Below, one piece after another: positions 9,009-17,282 of a stretch of 64,000 bases of DNA. Source of the stretch: Crossiella equi (GTDB lineage Bacteria > Actinomycetota > Actinomycetes > Mycobacteriales > Pseudonocardiaceae). The position numbers were made by a program, and so were the translations under genes. The notes under the pieces are model-generated. The model ran no database searches. It worked only from the letters and a program-made list of their open reading frames with translations, and was not told the DNA's origin. The stretch covers positions 1,736,001-1,800,000 of the forward strand of contig NZ_JAGIOO010000001.1 in NCBI RefSeq assembly GCF_017876755.1, given 5' to 3'. Every line of letters starts with the position of its first letter. The stretch's first letter is position 1.

Positions 9009-9713
9009 ATGGAGCTGAGCGGGGCGCGGATTCTCGTGGTGGGTGCCACCGGTGTCCTCGGTGGCCGGATCAGCAGGGGCCTGGCCGACCGGGGAGCCAA
9101 GCTCGCCCTGGCCGGGCGCGACCGCCGAAAACTCATCGCGCTCGCGCGCGAGCTCGGCGGCTGCCAGTACAAACGCTTCGACGCCTACGACGTCGAGGGC
9201 TGTCCGTTCCTGGTGCGGGACGCATACCAGGCCCTCGGCGGGCTGCAGGGGGTCGTGGTCTGCTCGGGCATCGTGGCCTTCGGCACCGCCGAGCACACCC
9301 ACGACGTGGTCTCCGAGCAGCTGTTCGCGGTCAACACGCTGGCGCCGATCGCGATCCTGCGCACCGCGCTGCCGGTGCTGCACCGGGGCGCCACGATCGC
9401 GGCCATCACCGGTGTGGAGTCCGACCGGCCCGCGCCCGACCTGGCCGCCTACTCGGCGAGCAAGGCGGCGCTGTCGGCGTGGCTGGCCGCGGTGCGCCAG
9501 GAGCAGCGGGCGCGCGGGGTGAGCGTGCTGGACGCCAAGCTGCCGCACGTGGACACCGGCATGGGCGAGCGCGCGGCGGCGGGCCGGCGGCCGGTGCGGC
9601 TCGCGCGCGGCAGCGACCCGCAGTACGTGGTGGACCGCATGCTGGACGCGCTGGCTACTGGGGCGGAGGAGATCCGGGTAGGGCCGGACGGCGACTCTCT
9701 CGAAGTTGTGTGA
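9009..9713 (+). CDS. SDR-family oxidoreductase
   Basis: 234-aa short-chain dehydrogenase/reductase. A Rossmann nucleotide-binding glycine motif (VVGATGVLGGRI) sits at residues 9-20. A GRD turn after beta2 suggests NADP preference. SGIVAF stands where classical SDRs have NNAG, and the catalytic YSASK follows in the middle of the protein (LAAYSASKAALSAW). The serine before the Tyr is replaced by a TGVES segment (ITGVESDRPAPDLAAY), which still offers a Ser. ATG at 9009. It diverges from the dGTPase gene and is followed by a strong terminator, so it is probably monocistronic. Substrate unknown. Confidence 0.88.
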   Translation: MELSGARILVVGATGVLGGRISRGLADRGAKLALAGRDRRKLIALARELGGCQYKRFDAYDVEGCPFLVRDAYQALGGLQGVVVCSGIVAFGTAEHTHDVVSEQLFAVNTLAPIAILRTALPVLHRGATIAAITGVESDRPAPDLAAYSASKAALSAWLAAVRQEQRARGVSVLDAKLPHVDTGMGERAAAGRRPVRLARGSDPQYVVDRMLDALATGAEEIRVGPDGDSLEVV

Positions 9714-9725
9714 CGCAAACAGGAC

Positions 9726-9768
9726 GGGTGAACCGGTTGGTGACCACACGTGACCAACCGGTTCACCC
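9726..9768 (+). terminator. Rho-independent terminator after the SDR gene
   Basis: A perfect 16-bp inverted repeat (9726-9741 with 9753-9768, stem GGGTGAACCGGTTGGT, 11-base loop) begins 13 bp after the SDR stop. It is followed by TTTTGT, an unusually complete intrinsic terminator for this GC-rich genome. Confidence 0.88.
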
Positions 9769-9809
9769 TTTTGTCGTATTTAGACCGGCCCCAACGTTTG
9801 CCACGATGG

Positions 9810-9840
9810 TTGTGGTCTAGACCACAAACGGTCTGGACCA
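9810..9840. promoter_or_regulatory. DasR-like operator (dre), one perfect and one degenerate copy
   Basis: 9810-9827 is a perfect 18-bp palindrome, TTGTGGTCTAGACCACAA. It contains the whole 12-bp core TGGTCTAGACCA of the DasR-responsive element known from Streptomyces. A second copy, CGGTCTGGACCA at 9829-9840, has two mismatches to the core. They lie about 95-125 bp upstream of the LPMO gene. DasR is a GntR/HutC repressor that senses glucosamine-6-phosphate and controls chitin/GlcNAc genes, so the downstream gene fits the site. The regulator itself is not in the window. Confidence 0.8.
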
Positions 9841-9933
9841 CTGGCGAACGTTGATTCCAGTCGCCGCCGCCTGCACCACCCAGAACCGCATCGGAATCTT
9901 CCGTTCAGTCGCCTCCCCCTGCAAAGGAGAGAC

Positions 9934-10452
9934 ATGAGCGTGAAAAGCAAGTTCCTCGCCGCCGCCGCGGGCTTCGCCATGGTGCCCGGCATGATGGTCG
10001 CCCTGCCGTCCAGCGACGCGAACGCGCACGGCTGGATCACCGGCCCGGCCAGCCGCCAGGAGCAGTGCAAGGCGAACACGGTGTCCTGTGGTGACATCAA
10101 GTGGGAGCCGCAGAGCGTGGAGGGCCCGAAGGGCCTGCGCAACTGCCACGGCAACGTCGGCCGCTTCGCGGAGCTCAACGACGACGGCAAGGGCTGGCGC
10201 GCGACCAACGTCGGGCGCACCGTCACCTTCAACTGGCGCCTGACCGCGGCGCACCGCACCAGCACCTGGGAGTACTACATCGGCGGCACCCGTGTCGCGG
10301 TGTTCAACGACAACGGCGCCCAGCCGCCGTCGAACATCTCCCACACGGTCAACCTGGGCAACTACTCCGGCCGCCAGAAGGTCCTGGCGATCTGGAACAT
10401 CTTCGACACGCCCATGGCCTTCTACAACTGCGTCGACCTGAACGTGGGCTGA
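9934..10452 (+). CDS. AA10 lytic polysaccharide monooxygenase (chitin type), single domain
   Basis: 172-aa secreted copper enzyme that oxidatively cleaves chitin or cellulose. The ATG at 9934 follows AAGGAGA at good spacing. A 31-residue signal peptide ends ...SSDANA, leaving His32 as the mature N-terminus (HGWITGPASRQ). That His is required for the copper histidine brace. The second brace histidine is His107 (TAAHRTSTWEYYI). The axial aromatic region near the C-terminus is AFYNCVDLNV. Four or more cysteines for disulfides are present (QEQCKAN, VSCGD, RNCHGN, YNCVD). There is no carbohydrate-binding module. The chitin assignment rests on the N-terminal signature and on the DasR-like operator upstream. 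Confidence 0.95.
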   Translation: MSVKSKFLAAAAGFAMVPGMMVALPSSDANAHGWITGPASRQEQCKANTVSCGDIKWEPQSVEGPKGLRNCHGNVGRFAELNDDGKGWRATNVGRTVTFNWRLTAAHRTSTWEYYIGGTRVAVFNDNGAQPPSNISHTVNLGNYSGRQKVLAIWNIFDTPMAFYNCVDLNVG

Positions 10453-10467
10453 CCGGGGGCCGCTGGT

Positions 10468-10513
10468 GCCGGTCCGGAGACGACGGTGGCGGGATCGCCG
10501 TCCCCGGACCGGC
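10468..10513. terminator. Convergent hairpin between the LPMO and SMR genes
   Basis: Inverted repeat GCCGGTCCGG (10468-10477) with CCGGACCGGC (10504-10513). An inner GGCG-GGAT-CGCC stem-loop extends the helix. It sits between two converging genes, so it could stop transcription from either side. Confidence 0.6.
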
Positions 10514-10542
10514 CCGGCGGTGTCCCGCCCGCGTGCGGCACG

Positions 10543-10869
10543 TCAGTGGGCTGTCGAGCCCGAGAAACCGATGATCATCACCCCGGCGACCACCACGCAG
10601 ATGCCGGTGATCGCGACGGCGTCGAGCCGGTCGCCGAAGAGCAGGTAGGCCGCGACCGCGGTCCCGGCCGTGCCCACCCCGGACCAGATCGCGTAGGCGA
10701 TGCCGACGTTGATCCCCTTGAGCGCGAAGCCCAGCAGGGTGAACGCCAGCCCGTAGCCGAGCACGACCGGCACCAGCGGTGCGAGGCGGCTCAGGCCCTG
10801 GGTGGCGCGCAAGGACAGCGTCGCGGTGATCTCGGCGAGGATGGCACCGGCGAGGAGGACCCAAGGCAC
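10543..10869 (-). CDS. SMR-family (EmrE/SugE-like) efflux protein
   Basis: 108-aa integral membrane protein with four hydrophobic helices and the conserved membrane-embedded Glu13 in helix 1 (LAGAILAEITATLSLRA). Helix 3 contains the family signature YAIWSGVGTAG. These proton antiporters act as dimers exporting cationic drugs, guanidinium or quaternary amines. WSG rather than a SugE-type motif leans to the EmrE/QacE side, but substrate cannot be fixed. The gene starts 15 bp after the stop of the kelch gene on the same strand, so the two may be co-transcribed. Confidence 0.92.
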   Translation of the reverse strand: MPWVLLAGAILAEITATLSLRATQGLSRLAPLVPVVLGYGLAFTLLGFALKGINVGIAYAIWSGVGTAGTAVAAYLLFGDRLDAVAITGICVVVAGVMIIGFSGSTAH

Positions 10870-10884
10870 GCCGGTGATCGTAGG

Positions 10885-11694
10885 TCAGGGTCCGGGCCGG
10901 AACCGCATCGCCGAGTCGGTCAGCGGGAAACCGCCGCACACCGGCGTGGGGTCCCCGACCGGCGTGGTGACCCCGCCCACGACCAGGATGTCCCCGCCGT
11001 GCAGCTCCACCACGCCGAAGTGCGCCCTGGGCACCCGCAGCGCCGCGCGCCGCCCGCTGCCCACCACGAGCACCTCGCCCGAGCCCAGTGGCACCGCCCG
11101 GTCGCCGGTGCGCCCGACCTGTTCCTCCTGCGCCAGGCTGCGCCGGCCGGCACCCGCGTCGTAGTGCTCGGTGCGCGTCCAGGAGTTGAGCTCCGGGTCG
11201 TACAGCTCGGCGGTGGCCAGCATCGTGTACCCGCCCGCGCGGGTGGTGCTGCCGCCGATGACCAGGACCCGGCCGTCCGGGAGCAGGCTGGCCGAGTGGA
11301 AGAACCTCGGCTCGGCCAGCCGTCCCGCCGGGGTCCAAGTGTCCGTGGCCGGGTCGTAGAGCTCGGCGTCGGCCAGGCCGGTGGCCGGGAACTCGCGCGG
11401 CCCGGTCAGCCCGCCCGCGACCAGCACCCGGCCGTCGGCGAGCACCGTGGCCGAGTTGCGGCGGCGCGGCGTGGCCAGGGGCGCCAGGAGCTCCCAGCGG
11501 CCGCTGACCGGGTCGTACAGGCCGACCTCGGCGCGCGCGGTCCGGCGGCTGTCCTCGCCGCCGATCGCCAGCACCATCCCGTCGACCAGCCGGACCAGTC
11601 CGTCGGAGTGGCCCCACCAGGCTCGTGCCTGCGGCAGCGGGTCGGTGTCGACCCACTCCCCCCTCGCGTGCTCGACAACGGCTGCCCTGCCCAT
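10885..11694 (-). CDS. Kelch-repeat beta-propeller protein
   Basis: About 269 aa made of five or so kelch repeats. Recurring units read LVDGMVLAIGGED, LADGRVLVAGGLTG, LPDGRVLVIGGSTT and GGDILVVGGVTTP, each paired with AELYDP...W. There is no signal peptide or membrane segment, so it is probably cytoplasmic. I chose the ATG at 11694. An in-frame ATG at 11817 would add 41 low-complexity residues and leave only about 30 bp to the divergent large gene, which needs room for a promoter. The repeats resemble the galactose-oxidase-like central domain, but no catalytic Tyr-Cys set is seen. A protein-interaction role is the default inference. Confidence 0.75.
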   Translation of the reverse strand: MGRAAVVEHARGEWVDTDPLPQARAWWGHSDGLVRLVDGMVLAIGGEDSRRTARAEVGLYDPVSGRWELLAPLATPRRRNSATVLADGRVLVAGGLTGPREFPATGLADAELYDPATDTWTPAGRLAEPRFFHSASLLPDGRVLVIGGSTTRAGGYTMLATAELYDPELNSWTRTEHYDAGAGRRSLAQEEQVGRTGDRAVPLGSGEVLVVGSGRRAALRVPRAHFGVVELHGGDILVVGGVTTPVGDPTPVCGGFPLTDSAMRFRPGP

Positions 11695-11850
11695 GCCCGG
11701 ACCGTGCCAGCGGCGCCGCGGCCGCGTGGTGCTTTCCCCCAGGTCCTCCCTTTCGGGCAGAGGCACCTCGGACGGCCCGGCAGGGGCGTTGACTACTGTG
11801 GGGGTACCCGCGGTCACGAGCCGCGAGCGATCTTCCTGGGGGTGTCACCG

Positions 11851-14800
11851 GTGGCGCTGGAGCCTGACCTGGGGCTGGTGGGGCGCGACGGCACGGCCGC
11901 GCTGCTCGCCTCCCTCCTGGACCGCAAGGCCCGCAGACCGCTGCCCGTGGTGGTCGCCTACGGCCCCGGCGGCAGCGGCAAGACCACCCTGCTCGACCAC
12001 CTGGAACGCCGCTGCCGCCCGGCCGTGCCGGTGGCCCGCGTCGACCTCGACGAGACCGGCTCCAAGTCCTGCCGGGACGTGCTGGACGCGGTGTTCGGTC
12101 AGCTCCGCCGGTACTCCAACGTCCACTTCGGACGGATGCGGCTGCCCAGGTACGAGCTGCTGCGCCTGGTGCAGTCCACCGTCGCGGCCCCCGACGACGA
12201 GGACCCGCACCGGCGGGCCCGCGCGCTGCTGGCCCGGCGGCTCACCGGGCTGCCGCGCATCGCCGACGTGGTCGGCGCGGTCGCCGAGACCGCTCCCGCG
12301 CCGTCCTGGCTCACCCGGCTCGTGCAGCCGTTCCTGCGCTGGCTGATCACCCTGGCCGTGGTCGCGCCGCCGCGGATCCGCTGGCTGCTCGCGCCGTCCC
12401 GGTTCTCCGCCACCTGGCGCTGGTACGAGCGGGTGGCCGGGGAGTCGCTGCTGGAGATGCCCAAGGGCGTCAAGGTGGACGCGGTGGTCGCCCAGATCTG
12501 GCACCTGGTCGACGCCGACCGGCAGGCCATGGACCGGCTGCTGGTCGCGGCGTTCCTGGCCGACCTGGAGGGCGCGTACAAGGGCGTGCGGCGGCGCCGC
12601 CGCCGGGTGAACTGCGTGCTGCTGCTGGACGGCGCGGACCTGCTGTCCCCGTACGAGGTCAACCTGTTCCCGCCCGGCCACCTCGCGCCCGAGCCGCCCG
12701 CCAGCGACCTGCTGGAGCTGCTGGCCGACGCCCGGCTGCGCGGCCCGGACACCCCGCTGCTGGTGGTGGCCACCAAGCAGTCCACGCCCGGGGAGGACCC
12801 GTTCCCGCCCGAGCACGCCGACCTGGCCCCGGCCGATGCCGCGCACGCCCGCTACCACGCGTGGAAGCAGCGGTTCGAGCAGGCGCGCGAGGCCGGCGGC
12901 CCGGGCTCGGCGGCGGTGCTGCCGGTGCGGCTGCGGCCGTTCACCCTGGAGCAGACCCGGCAGTTCCTGCACGAGTGGAACCTGTGCCGCGAGGGCACGG
13001 TGCAGTCCGAGGCCCTGGTCGCCGAGCTGCACGAGGTCACCAAGGGCCACCCGCTGGCCGTACGGCTGGCCACCCAGGTGGTGGACCGGCTCTTCCGGCG
13101 AGACCGGGTCATCCCGGCGGTCCGCTCGGTGTTCACCCAGCGCGTGCCGCGCGAGGAGAGCGGCGCGGAGCCCGACGAGAAGGTCGGCGACTACCTGCTG
13201 GTCCGGTTCCTCCAGCGCTTCCGCGGTTCGGACGTGCCCGAGCGCGCGCAGACCCGGCGGCTGCTGACCCGGCTGGCCGCGCCGCGGCGCCTGGACCTGG
13301 CCACCATCCAGCGCCTGGTGCCCGACCGGGACGCCGAGGACCTATGGGGGCGGCTGACCACCTACAGCTTCACCGACCGCAGCCCGGGCGGGCGGTGGAT
13401 CACCCTGCACCCGCTGCTGCGCGACCTGCTCAACGCCCAGCTGCTGGCCCACGGCGCGGGCGCGGCGCACTCCTACGAGCAGGTGCACCGCGAGCTGCGC
13501 AACCACTACACGATGCTGGGCCGCCAGGAGGACCGGCTCTACCACGCGCTGGCCCTGGGCGACACGCACGTCGTGGCCAGCCACCTGTCCTCGCGCCTGA
13601 CCCGGGGCGACAGCCGCTGGGTGGCCGACCTGGAGGTCATCGCGACCGCGCCGGGCTGGCGGCCCAACCGGCAGCTGCGGGCCCGGCTGAACTGGCCGAG
13701 GGTGCGCAAGGTCGAGGAACTGCTGATGGCGGTGTGGAAGCTGCGCTCGGTCACCTCGGTGGCGCGGCGCACCGCCGAGCTCTACGACGACGTGCTGCGC
13801 GCCTACCGGGCCCTGGACGCCTCGGGGCAGCCCGCGGTGGCCGAGCGCCTGGCCCGCTACCGCACGATGGTGCACCTGGCCGAGGACAACTCGATCGCCG
13901 AACCGGGCCCGGCGCTGCCCCGCTACAGCTCCGCCCAGGACCGCCATCCCTACCCCATGGTCTGGCCGCCGCCGCACACGCTGCGCCGCACCGCGGTCGC
14001 CGCGACCCTGCTGCTGCTCGTCGGCTACGGCGGGGTGTACGTGCGGCACCAGGTGGTGCACTGCGACCGGGACGGCGTGTTCGCGGTGGGCCGGGTGCTG
14101 GACTCGGTGTTCGACCCGAGCCTGGTGCTGGCCAAGTCGGGGCAGGGCGAGTGCTACGGCGTGACCGACGGCGTCGGCAACTTCATGCACGACACCGAGG
14201 AGATCCTGCCCGACGACGTCGAGGTGGCCGAGCTGTCGCGGCTGATCGCCGAGCAGAACGAGCAGGTGGTGCGCGAGGCGGCCCGCCCGGCCACCGACGA
14301 CCGCCGCCGCCCCTACGCCACGGTCGTGGTCGCCTCGATGCTCAGCTCGGCCAACGAGGTCCCGCGCCGGGACCTGTCGGCGGGGGTGAACGAGCTGCGC
14401 GGTGCCTACCTGGCACAGCGCGCCTGGAACCGCTTCAACACCTCCAGCATCAAGCCCCCGTTCCTGCTGCGCCTGGTCCTGGCGAACTTCGGCGGCAACT
14501 CCGAGTTCGCCCAGCAGACCGCGGAACGCGTCCAGGCCCTGGTGGCGGCCGACCCGACGGTGGTGGCGGTCTCGGGCATGGGCCAGACCCGGGACAGCAC
14601 GATCCGGGCGGCGGAGATCCTGGGCGCGCAGGTCGGTCCGTGGCAGGGCATCCCGATGGTGGCCTCGGCCCCGACGGGCAACGCCTTCAGCGGCAAGGAC
14701 TACTTCTTCCGCGTCTCCCCGCCGAACCAGCGCCAGGCGGAGGCCGCGATCGCCTTCGCGGCCACGGACCCGAACCTGGGCAACCGCCAGCCCTTCCTCC

Positions 14801-15618
14801 TGCACGACCCGACGGACCGCTACAGCGCCGACCTCAAGGACAACTACCTGAAGTCCCTGCTGGGCCTGCGATCGGGCCTGGCCGAACCCGTCGAGCTGAC
14901 CTACGAGGCCCAGAAGTCCACCACGGCCAACCTCCTGGCCTCCCGCGTCCAGGAGATGTGCGCACGAGCGGCCCGGACCAACCGCCGCCCGCTCCTGGTC
15001 TACTCGGGCCGGGCGAACGAGATGCCGACCCTGCTGGAGAAGCTCGCGGAGTCGGACTGCCGCGCGGACACCGCGGTACTGGGCGCGGACGACCTCTCCC
15101 AGCTGGAGACCGCGGGCTACTCGGACCTGATGGGCAACGAACAGCAACGCCCCCGCCGAGTGTCCTATGTAGACGGACGCCTGTACTTCACCACCCTGGG
15201 CCCGACCGAAGAGGGCTGGCGCCGCATCACGGGCGGCCACCCCCCGGCCGAAGCGGAACAGTTCTTCAGCCAGCACACCGACGCCCAGAACGAGCAGCCG
15301 GAACCCCGCCGGGCCTTCCGCTCCGGCCCGAACGGCCACGTGATGCTGGCCTACGACGCGGTGAACCTCCTGCTGAACGCGGTCGACCGGGCCCGCACGG
15401 ACACCACCCTCCCGGACCGCGCGAAGCTCTACGCGGCCCTCCGCGCAACCACGGGCCCGAACACCTTCCGGGGCGTCACGGGCACGGTCGACTTCGGCAC
15501 GATAGACCCGGAGCTCCTCCGCCGGGGCGCGGACCCGAGGAACAAGCAGGTCGTGGTCCAACAGGTCGTGGCCGACGGCGACCACCTCCGCTCCACCTTC
15601 CTGAGGGCGATAACCTGA
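11851..15618 (+). CDS. Membrane-anchored STAND-like NTPase fused to a periplasmic-binding-protein-like domain
   Basis: 1255-aa multidomain protein. Residues about 5-480 form a P-loop NTPase: Walker A GPGGSGKTTLLDHL near residue 35, Walker B VNCVLLLDGADLL near 255, a sensor strand LLVVATKQ and an ARG-rich lid. A helical/winged-helix region follows (RRLDLATIQRLVPD...ITLHPLLRDLLNAQL), as in STAND ATPases. A single membrane span (VAATLLLLVGYGGVYV) lies at about residues 714-731. The remaining 500 residues resemble type-I (Leu/Ile/Val or amide receptor) periplasmic binding proteins. They include a VVAVSGMGQTRDS strand, GIPMVASAPTGNAF, FRVSPPNQRQAEAA and YDAVNLLLNAVDRA. The GTG at 11851 has GGGGG eight bases upstream; another in-frame GTG lies at 11842. 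The layout suggests an outside ligand sensor driving an inside NTPase. No partner gene is evident. Confidence 0.82.
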   Translation: MALEPDLGLVGRDGTAALLASLLDRKARRPLPVVVAYGPGGSGKTTLLDHLERRCRPAVPVARVDLDETGSKSCRDVLDAVFGQLRRYSNVHFGRMRLPRYELLRLVQSTVAAPDDEDPHRRARALLARRLTGLPRIADVVGAVAETAPAPSWLTRLVQPFLRWLITLAVVAPPRIRWLLAPSRFSATWRWYERVAGESLLEMPKGVKVDAVVAQIWHLVDADRQAMDRLLVAAFLADLEGAYKGVRRRRRRVNCVLLLDGADLLSPYEVNLFPPGHLAPEPPASDLLELLADARLRGPDTPLLVVATKQSTPGEDPFPPEHADLAPADAAHARYHAWKQRFEQAREAGGPGSAAVLPVRLRPFTLEQTRQFLHEWNLCREGTVQSEALVAELHEVTKGHPLAVRLATQVVDRLFRRDRVIPAVRSVFTQRVPREESGAEPDEKVGDYLLVRFLQRFRGSDVPERAQTRRLLTRLAAPRRLDLATIQRLVPDRDAEDLWGRLTTYSFTDRSPGGRWITLHPLLRDLLNAQLLAHGAGAAHSYEQVHRELRNHYTMLGRQEDRLYHALALGDTHVVASHLSSRLTRGDSRWVADLEVIATAPGWRPNRQLRARLNWPRVRKVEELLMAVWKLRSVTSVARRTAELYDDVLRAYRALDASGQPAVAERLARYRTMVHLAEDNSIAEPGPALPRYSSAQDRHPYPMVWPPPHTLRRTAVAATLLLLVGYGGVYVRHQVVHCDRDGVFAVGRVLDSVFDPSLVLAKSGQGECYGVTDGVGNFMHDTEEILPDDVEVAELSRLIAEQNEQVVREAARPATDDRRRPYATVVVASMLSSANEVPRRDLSAGVNELRGAYLAQRAWNRFNTSSIKPPFLLRLVLANFGGNSEFAQQTAERVQALVAADPTVVAVSGMGQTRDSTIRAAEILGAQVGPWQGIPMVASAPTGNAFSGKDYFFRVSPPNQRQAEAAIAFAATDPNLGNRQPFLLHDPTDRYSADLKDNYLKSLLGLRSGLAEPVELTYEAQKSTTANLLASRVQEMCARAARTNRRPLLVYSGRANEMPTLLEKLAESDCRADTAVLGADDLSQLETAGYSDLMGNEQQRPRRVSYVDGRLYFTTLGPTEEGWRRITGGHPPAEAEQFFSQHTDAQNEQPEPRRAFRSGPNGHVMLAYDAVNLLLNAVDRARTDTTLPDRAKLYAALRATTGPNTFRGVTGTVDFGTIDPELLRRGADPRNKQVVVQQVVADGDHLRSTFLRAIT

Positions 15619-15834
15619 CGGAGGAAACGGCCCGCCCCGCTCCCCATCGAGTGACATCCGCGCCGACAGGAGCCCTGCCGGGCCCTCTCCGCCGGGTCAG
15701 CGCCGCGCCCCGGCAGAGTCACCCGATCGTGGCGTGTTCGTGCGAAACGAATCGGGAGCGAAAAACGATCCGCTGGGGGAAGGCGGTGGGCGGCGGCGGG
15801 TCGGCTCACCGCGCCCCACAGTCGGCGGAGCGTC

Positions 15835-16539
15835 CTAAGTCGACAGTCCCGGCGCCAGGGGAGCGTAGGCGCGGACCAGGGTCTGCTCCGCGTCGTCCAG
15901 GTAGGACACCAGGATCTCCTCCGCCTGGTGGGCGTCGCCGGATTCCAGGTGGTCCAGGATCTCGCGGTTGCCGCCCATGAAGGGGACGTGGAAGGACTTC
16001 GGGTCGTTCATGACCAGGAAGACCAGGCGGAGCTCGGCCAGCAGGTGGCGCATGAGCTCGTCCAGGCGGCGGCTGTCGGCCAGGGCGACGATGGCCTGGT
16101 GGAAGCGCATGTTGGCCGTGCCCACGTCGCGCCAGCGGCGGTCCGTGGCCGCCCGGTAGGCGTCCTCGACGGCCTCGCGGAGGTTCGGCAGGCCCTCGGG
16201 CGGGGCCTGGTGCAGGTTGCGGACGCCCGCCGACTCCACCACCCGGCGGACGCGGTAGAGGTCGACGACGTCCTCCACGGTCAGGGTGCGGACGAAGACG
16301 CCCCGGTTCATCTGGTGGGTCAGCAGGCGTTCGTGGGAGAGCAGCCGGAAAGCCTCGCGCAGGGTGTTGCGGGAGACGCCCAGCGCCTGGCCGATGGCCT
16401 CCTCGGAGAGGCGTTCGCCCGGGTGGAAGAAGCCCGCCGTGACGCGTTCCCGCAGGATCGCCGCCACCCGTTCCGCCGTCGAGCTGCGGCCCAGCAGCTC
16501 GCGGTCCGCCGACAGCTCGCCCAGGGGTGTGTCACTCAC
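15835..16539 (-). CDS. GntR/FadR-family (FCD) transcriptional regulator
   Basis: 234-aa regulator. An N-terminal winged helix (ERVAAILRERVTAGFFHPGERLSEEAIGQALGVSRNTLREAFRLL) is followed by an all-helical FCD ligand-binding domain with metal-ligand-like residues (MRFHQAIVALA). The GTG at 16539 has a perfect AAGGAGG five to six bases upstream, so the longer reading from 16602 is rejected. It diverges from pxpB across 122 bp containing a palindrome (16592-16602) suited to this family. It probably represses the pyroglutamate genes or itself; the ligand is inferred, not seen. Confidence 0.9.
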   Translation of the reverse strand: MSDTPLGELSADRELLGRSSTAERVAAILRERVTAGFFHPGERLSEEAIGQALGVSRNTLREAFRLLSHERLLTHQMNRGVFVRTLTVEDVVDLYRVRRVVESAGVRNLHQAPPEGLPNLREAVEDAYRAATDRRWRDVGTANMRFHQAIVALADSRRLDELMRHLLAELRLVFLVMNDPKSFHVPFMGGNREILDHLESGDAHQAEEILVSYLDDAEQTLVRAYAPLAPGLST

Positions 16540-16591
16540 CGCGTCCTCCTTGTTGCTCCCAAGAAAATCATGGCACATGCCCCTTGCGGTT

Positions 16592-16602
16592 TTGTTGAAC
16601 AA
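16592..16602. promoter_or_regulatory. Putative operator of the divergent GntR regulator
   Basis: TTGTTGAACAA is a perfect 5+1+5 palindrome in the GntR-pxpB intergenic region. FadR-type FCD regulators usually bind short palindromes with a T-G-T...A-C-A pattern. A TTGACA at 16611-16616, ten bases further, could be the -35 of the pxpB promoter, but I found no convincing -10. Confidence 0.45.
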
Positions 16603-16661
16603 TCCTTACGTTGACACGTACCACATGATGGAGTGACCTGGACCACAGCTGGGGGTGGGCG

Positions 16662-17282
16662 ATGGCACGCACCGTACTGCGCTGCGGCAGCTCAGCCGCA
16701 CTCGTCGAACTGCCTGACGGGGCATCCGCGCAGGCCTTGCATGCCGTGCTGCACAGCCTGCCACCCGTTGGGGTGACCGAGCTGGTGCCCGCCGCCACAA
16801 CCCTGCTGGTCCGCTACGACCCCGCGGCCACCACCTTCGGCGACCTCGTCCGGCAGGTCGGCGAGCTCACGCCGCCGCCTGGGCTCCAGCCACGTGGGGT
16901 GACCGTCGAGGTGCCCGTGCGCTACGACGGGCCCGACCTGGCCGAGGTCGCCCGGCTCACCGGGCTCAGCCCCGAGGCCGTGGTCGGCAGGCACCTGGCC
17001 GGGGACTACACCGTCGCGTTCTGCGGGTTCGCGCCCGGCTTCGCCTACCTGCGCGGGCTCGACCCCGCCCTGCGCGTGCCCCGCCTGGACACCGCCCGCA
17101 CCCGGGTACCGGCCGGGGCGGTGGCCATGGCGGATGAGTTCGTCGGCGTCTACCCGCGCTCCTCACCCGGCGGCTGGCGGCTGCTCGGGCACACCGACCT
17201 GGTGCTCTGGGACCCCGCCAAGGACCGTCCCGGCCTGCTCGAACCCGGAACCCGCGTGCGCTTCCGGGAGGTGGCGTGGTGA
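16662..17282 (+). CDS. pxpB: 5-oxoprolinase subunit PxpB (KipI/allophanate-hydrolase subunit 1 family)
   Basis: 206-aa protein matching the PxpB/KipI fold. An N-terminal half with a ferredoxin-like arrangement (LPPVGVTELVPAATTLLVRYDP) precedes a C-terminal cyclophilin-like half with the family signature FCGFAPGFAYLRGLDPALRVPRL. The second signature, VPAGAVAMADEFVGVYPRSSPGGWRLLG, follows. With PxpA and PxpC it forms the ATP-dependent 5-oxoprolinase that opens pyroglutamate to glutamate. It overlaps pxpC by 4 bp (GTGA). No pxpA (LamB/YcsF) gene is found beside it in the window. Confidence 0.93.
   Translation: MARTVLRCGSSAALVELPDGASAQALHAVLHSLPPVGVTELVPAATTLLVRYDPAATTFGDLVRQVGELTPPPGLQPRGVTVEVPVRYDGPDLAEVARLTGLSPEAVVGRHLAGDYTVAFCGFAPGFAYLRGLDPALRVPRLDTARTRVPAGAVAMADEFVGVYPRSSPGGWRLLGHTDLVLWDPAKDRPGLLEPGTRVRFREVAW

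Noticed and set aside
10486-11850. A 450-codon N-terminal extension of the large NTPase protein
   Set aside because: It overlaps the kelch and SMR genes on the opposite strand and has shadow-like composition; the GTG at 11851 with GGGGG upstream is a far better start.
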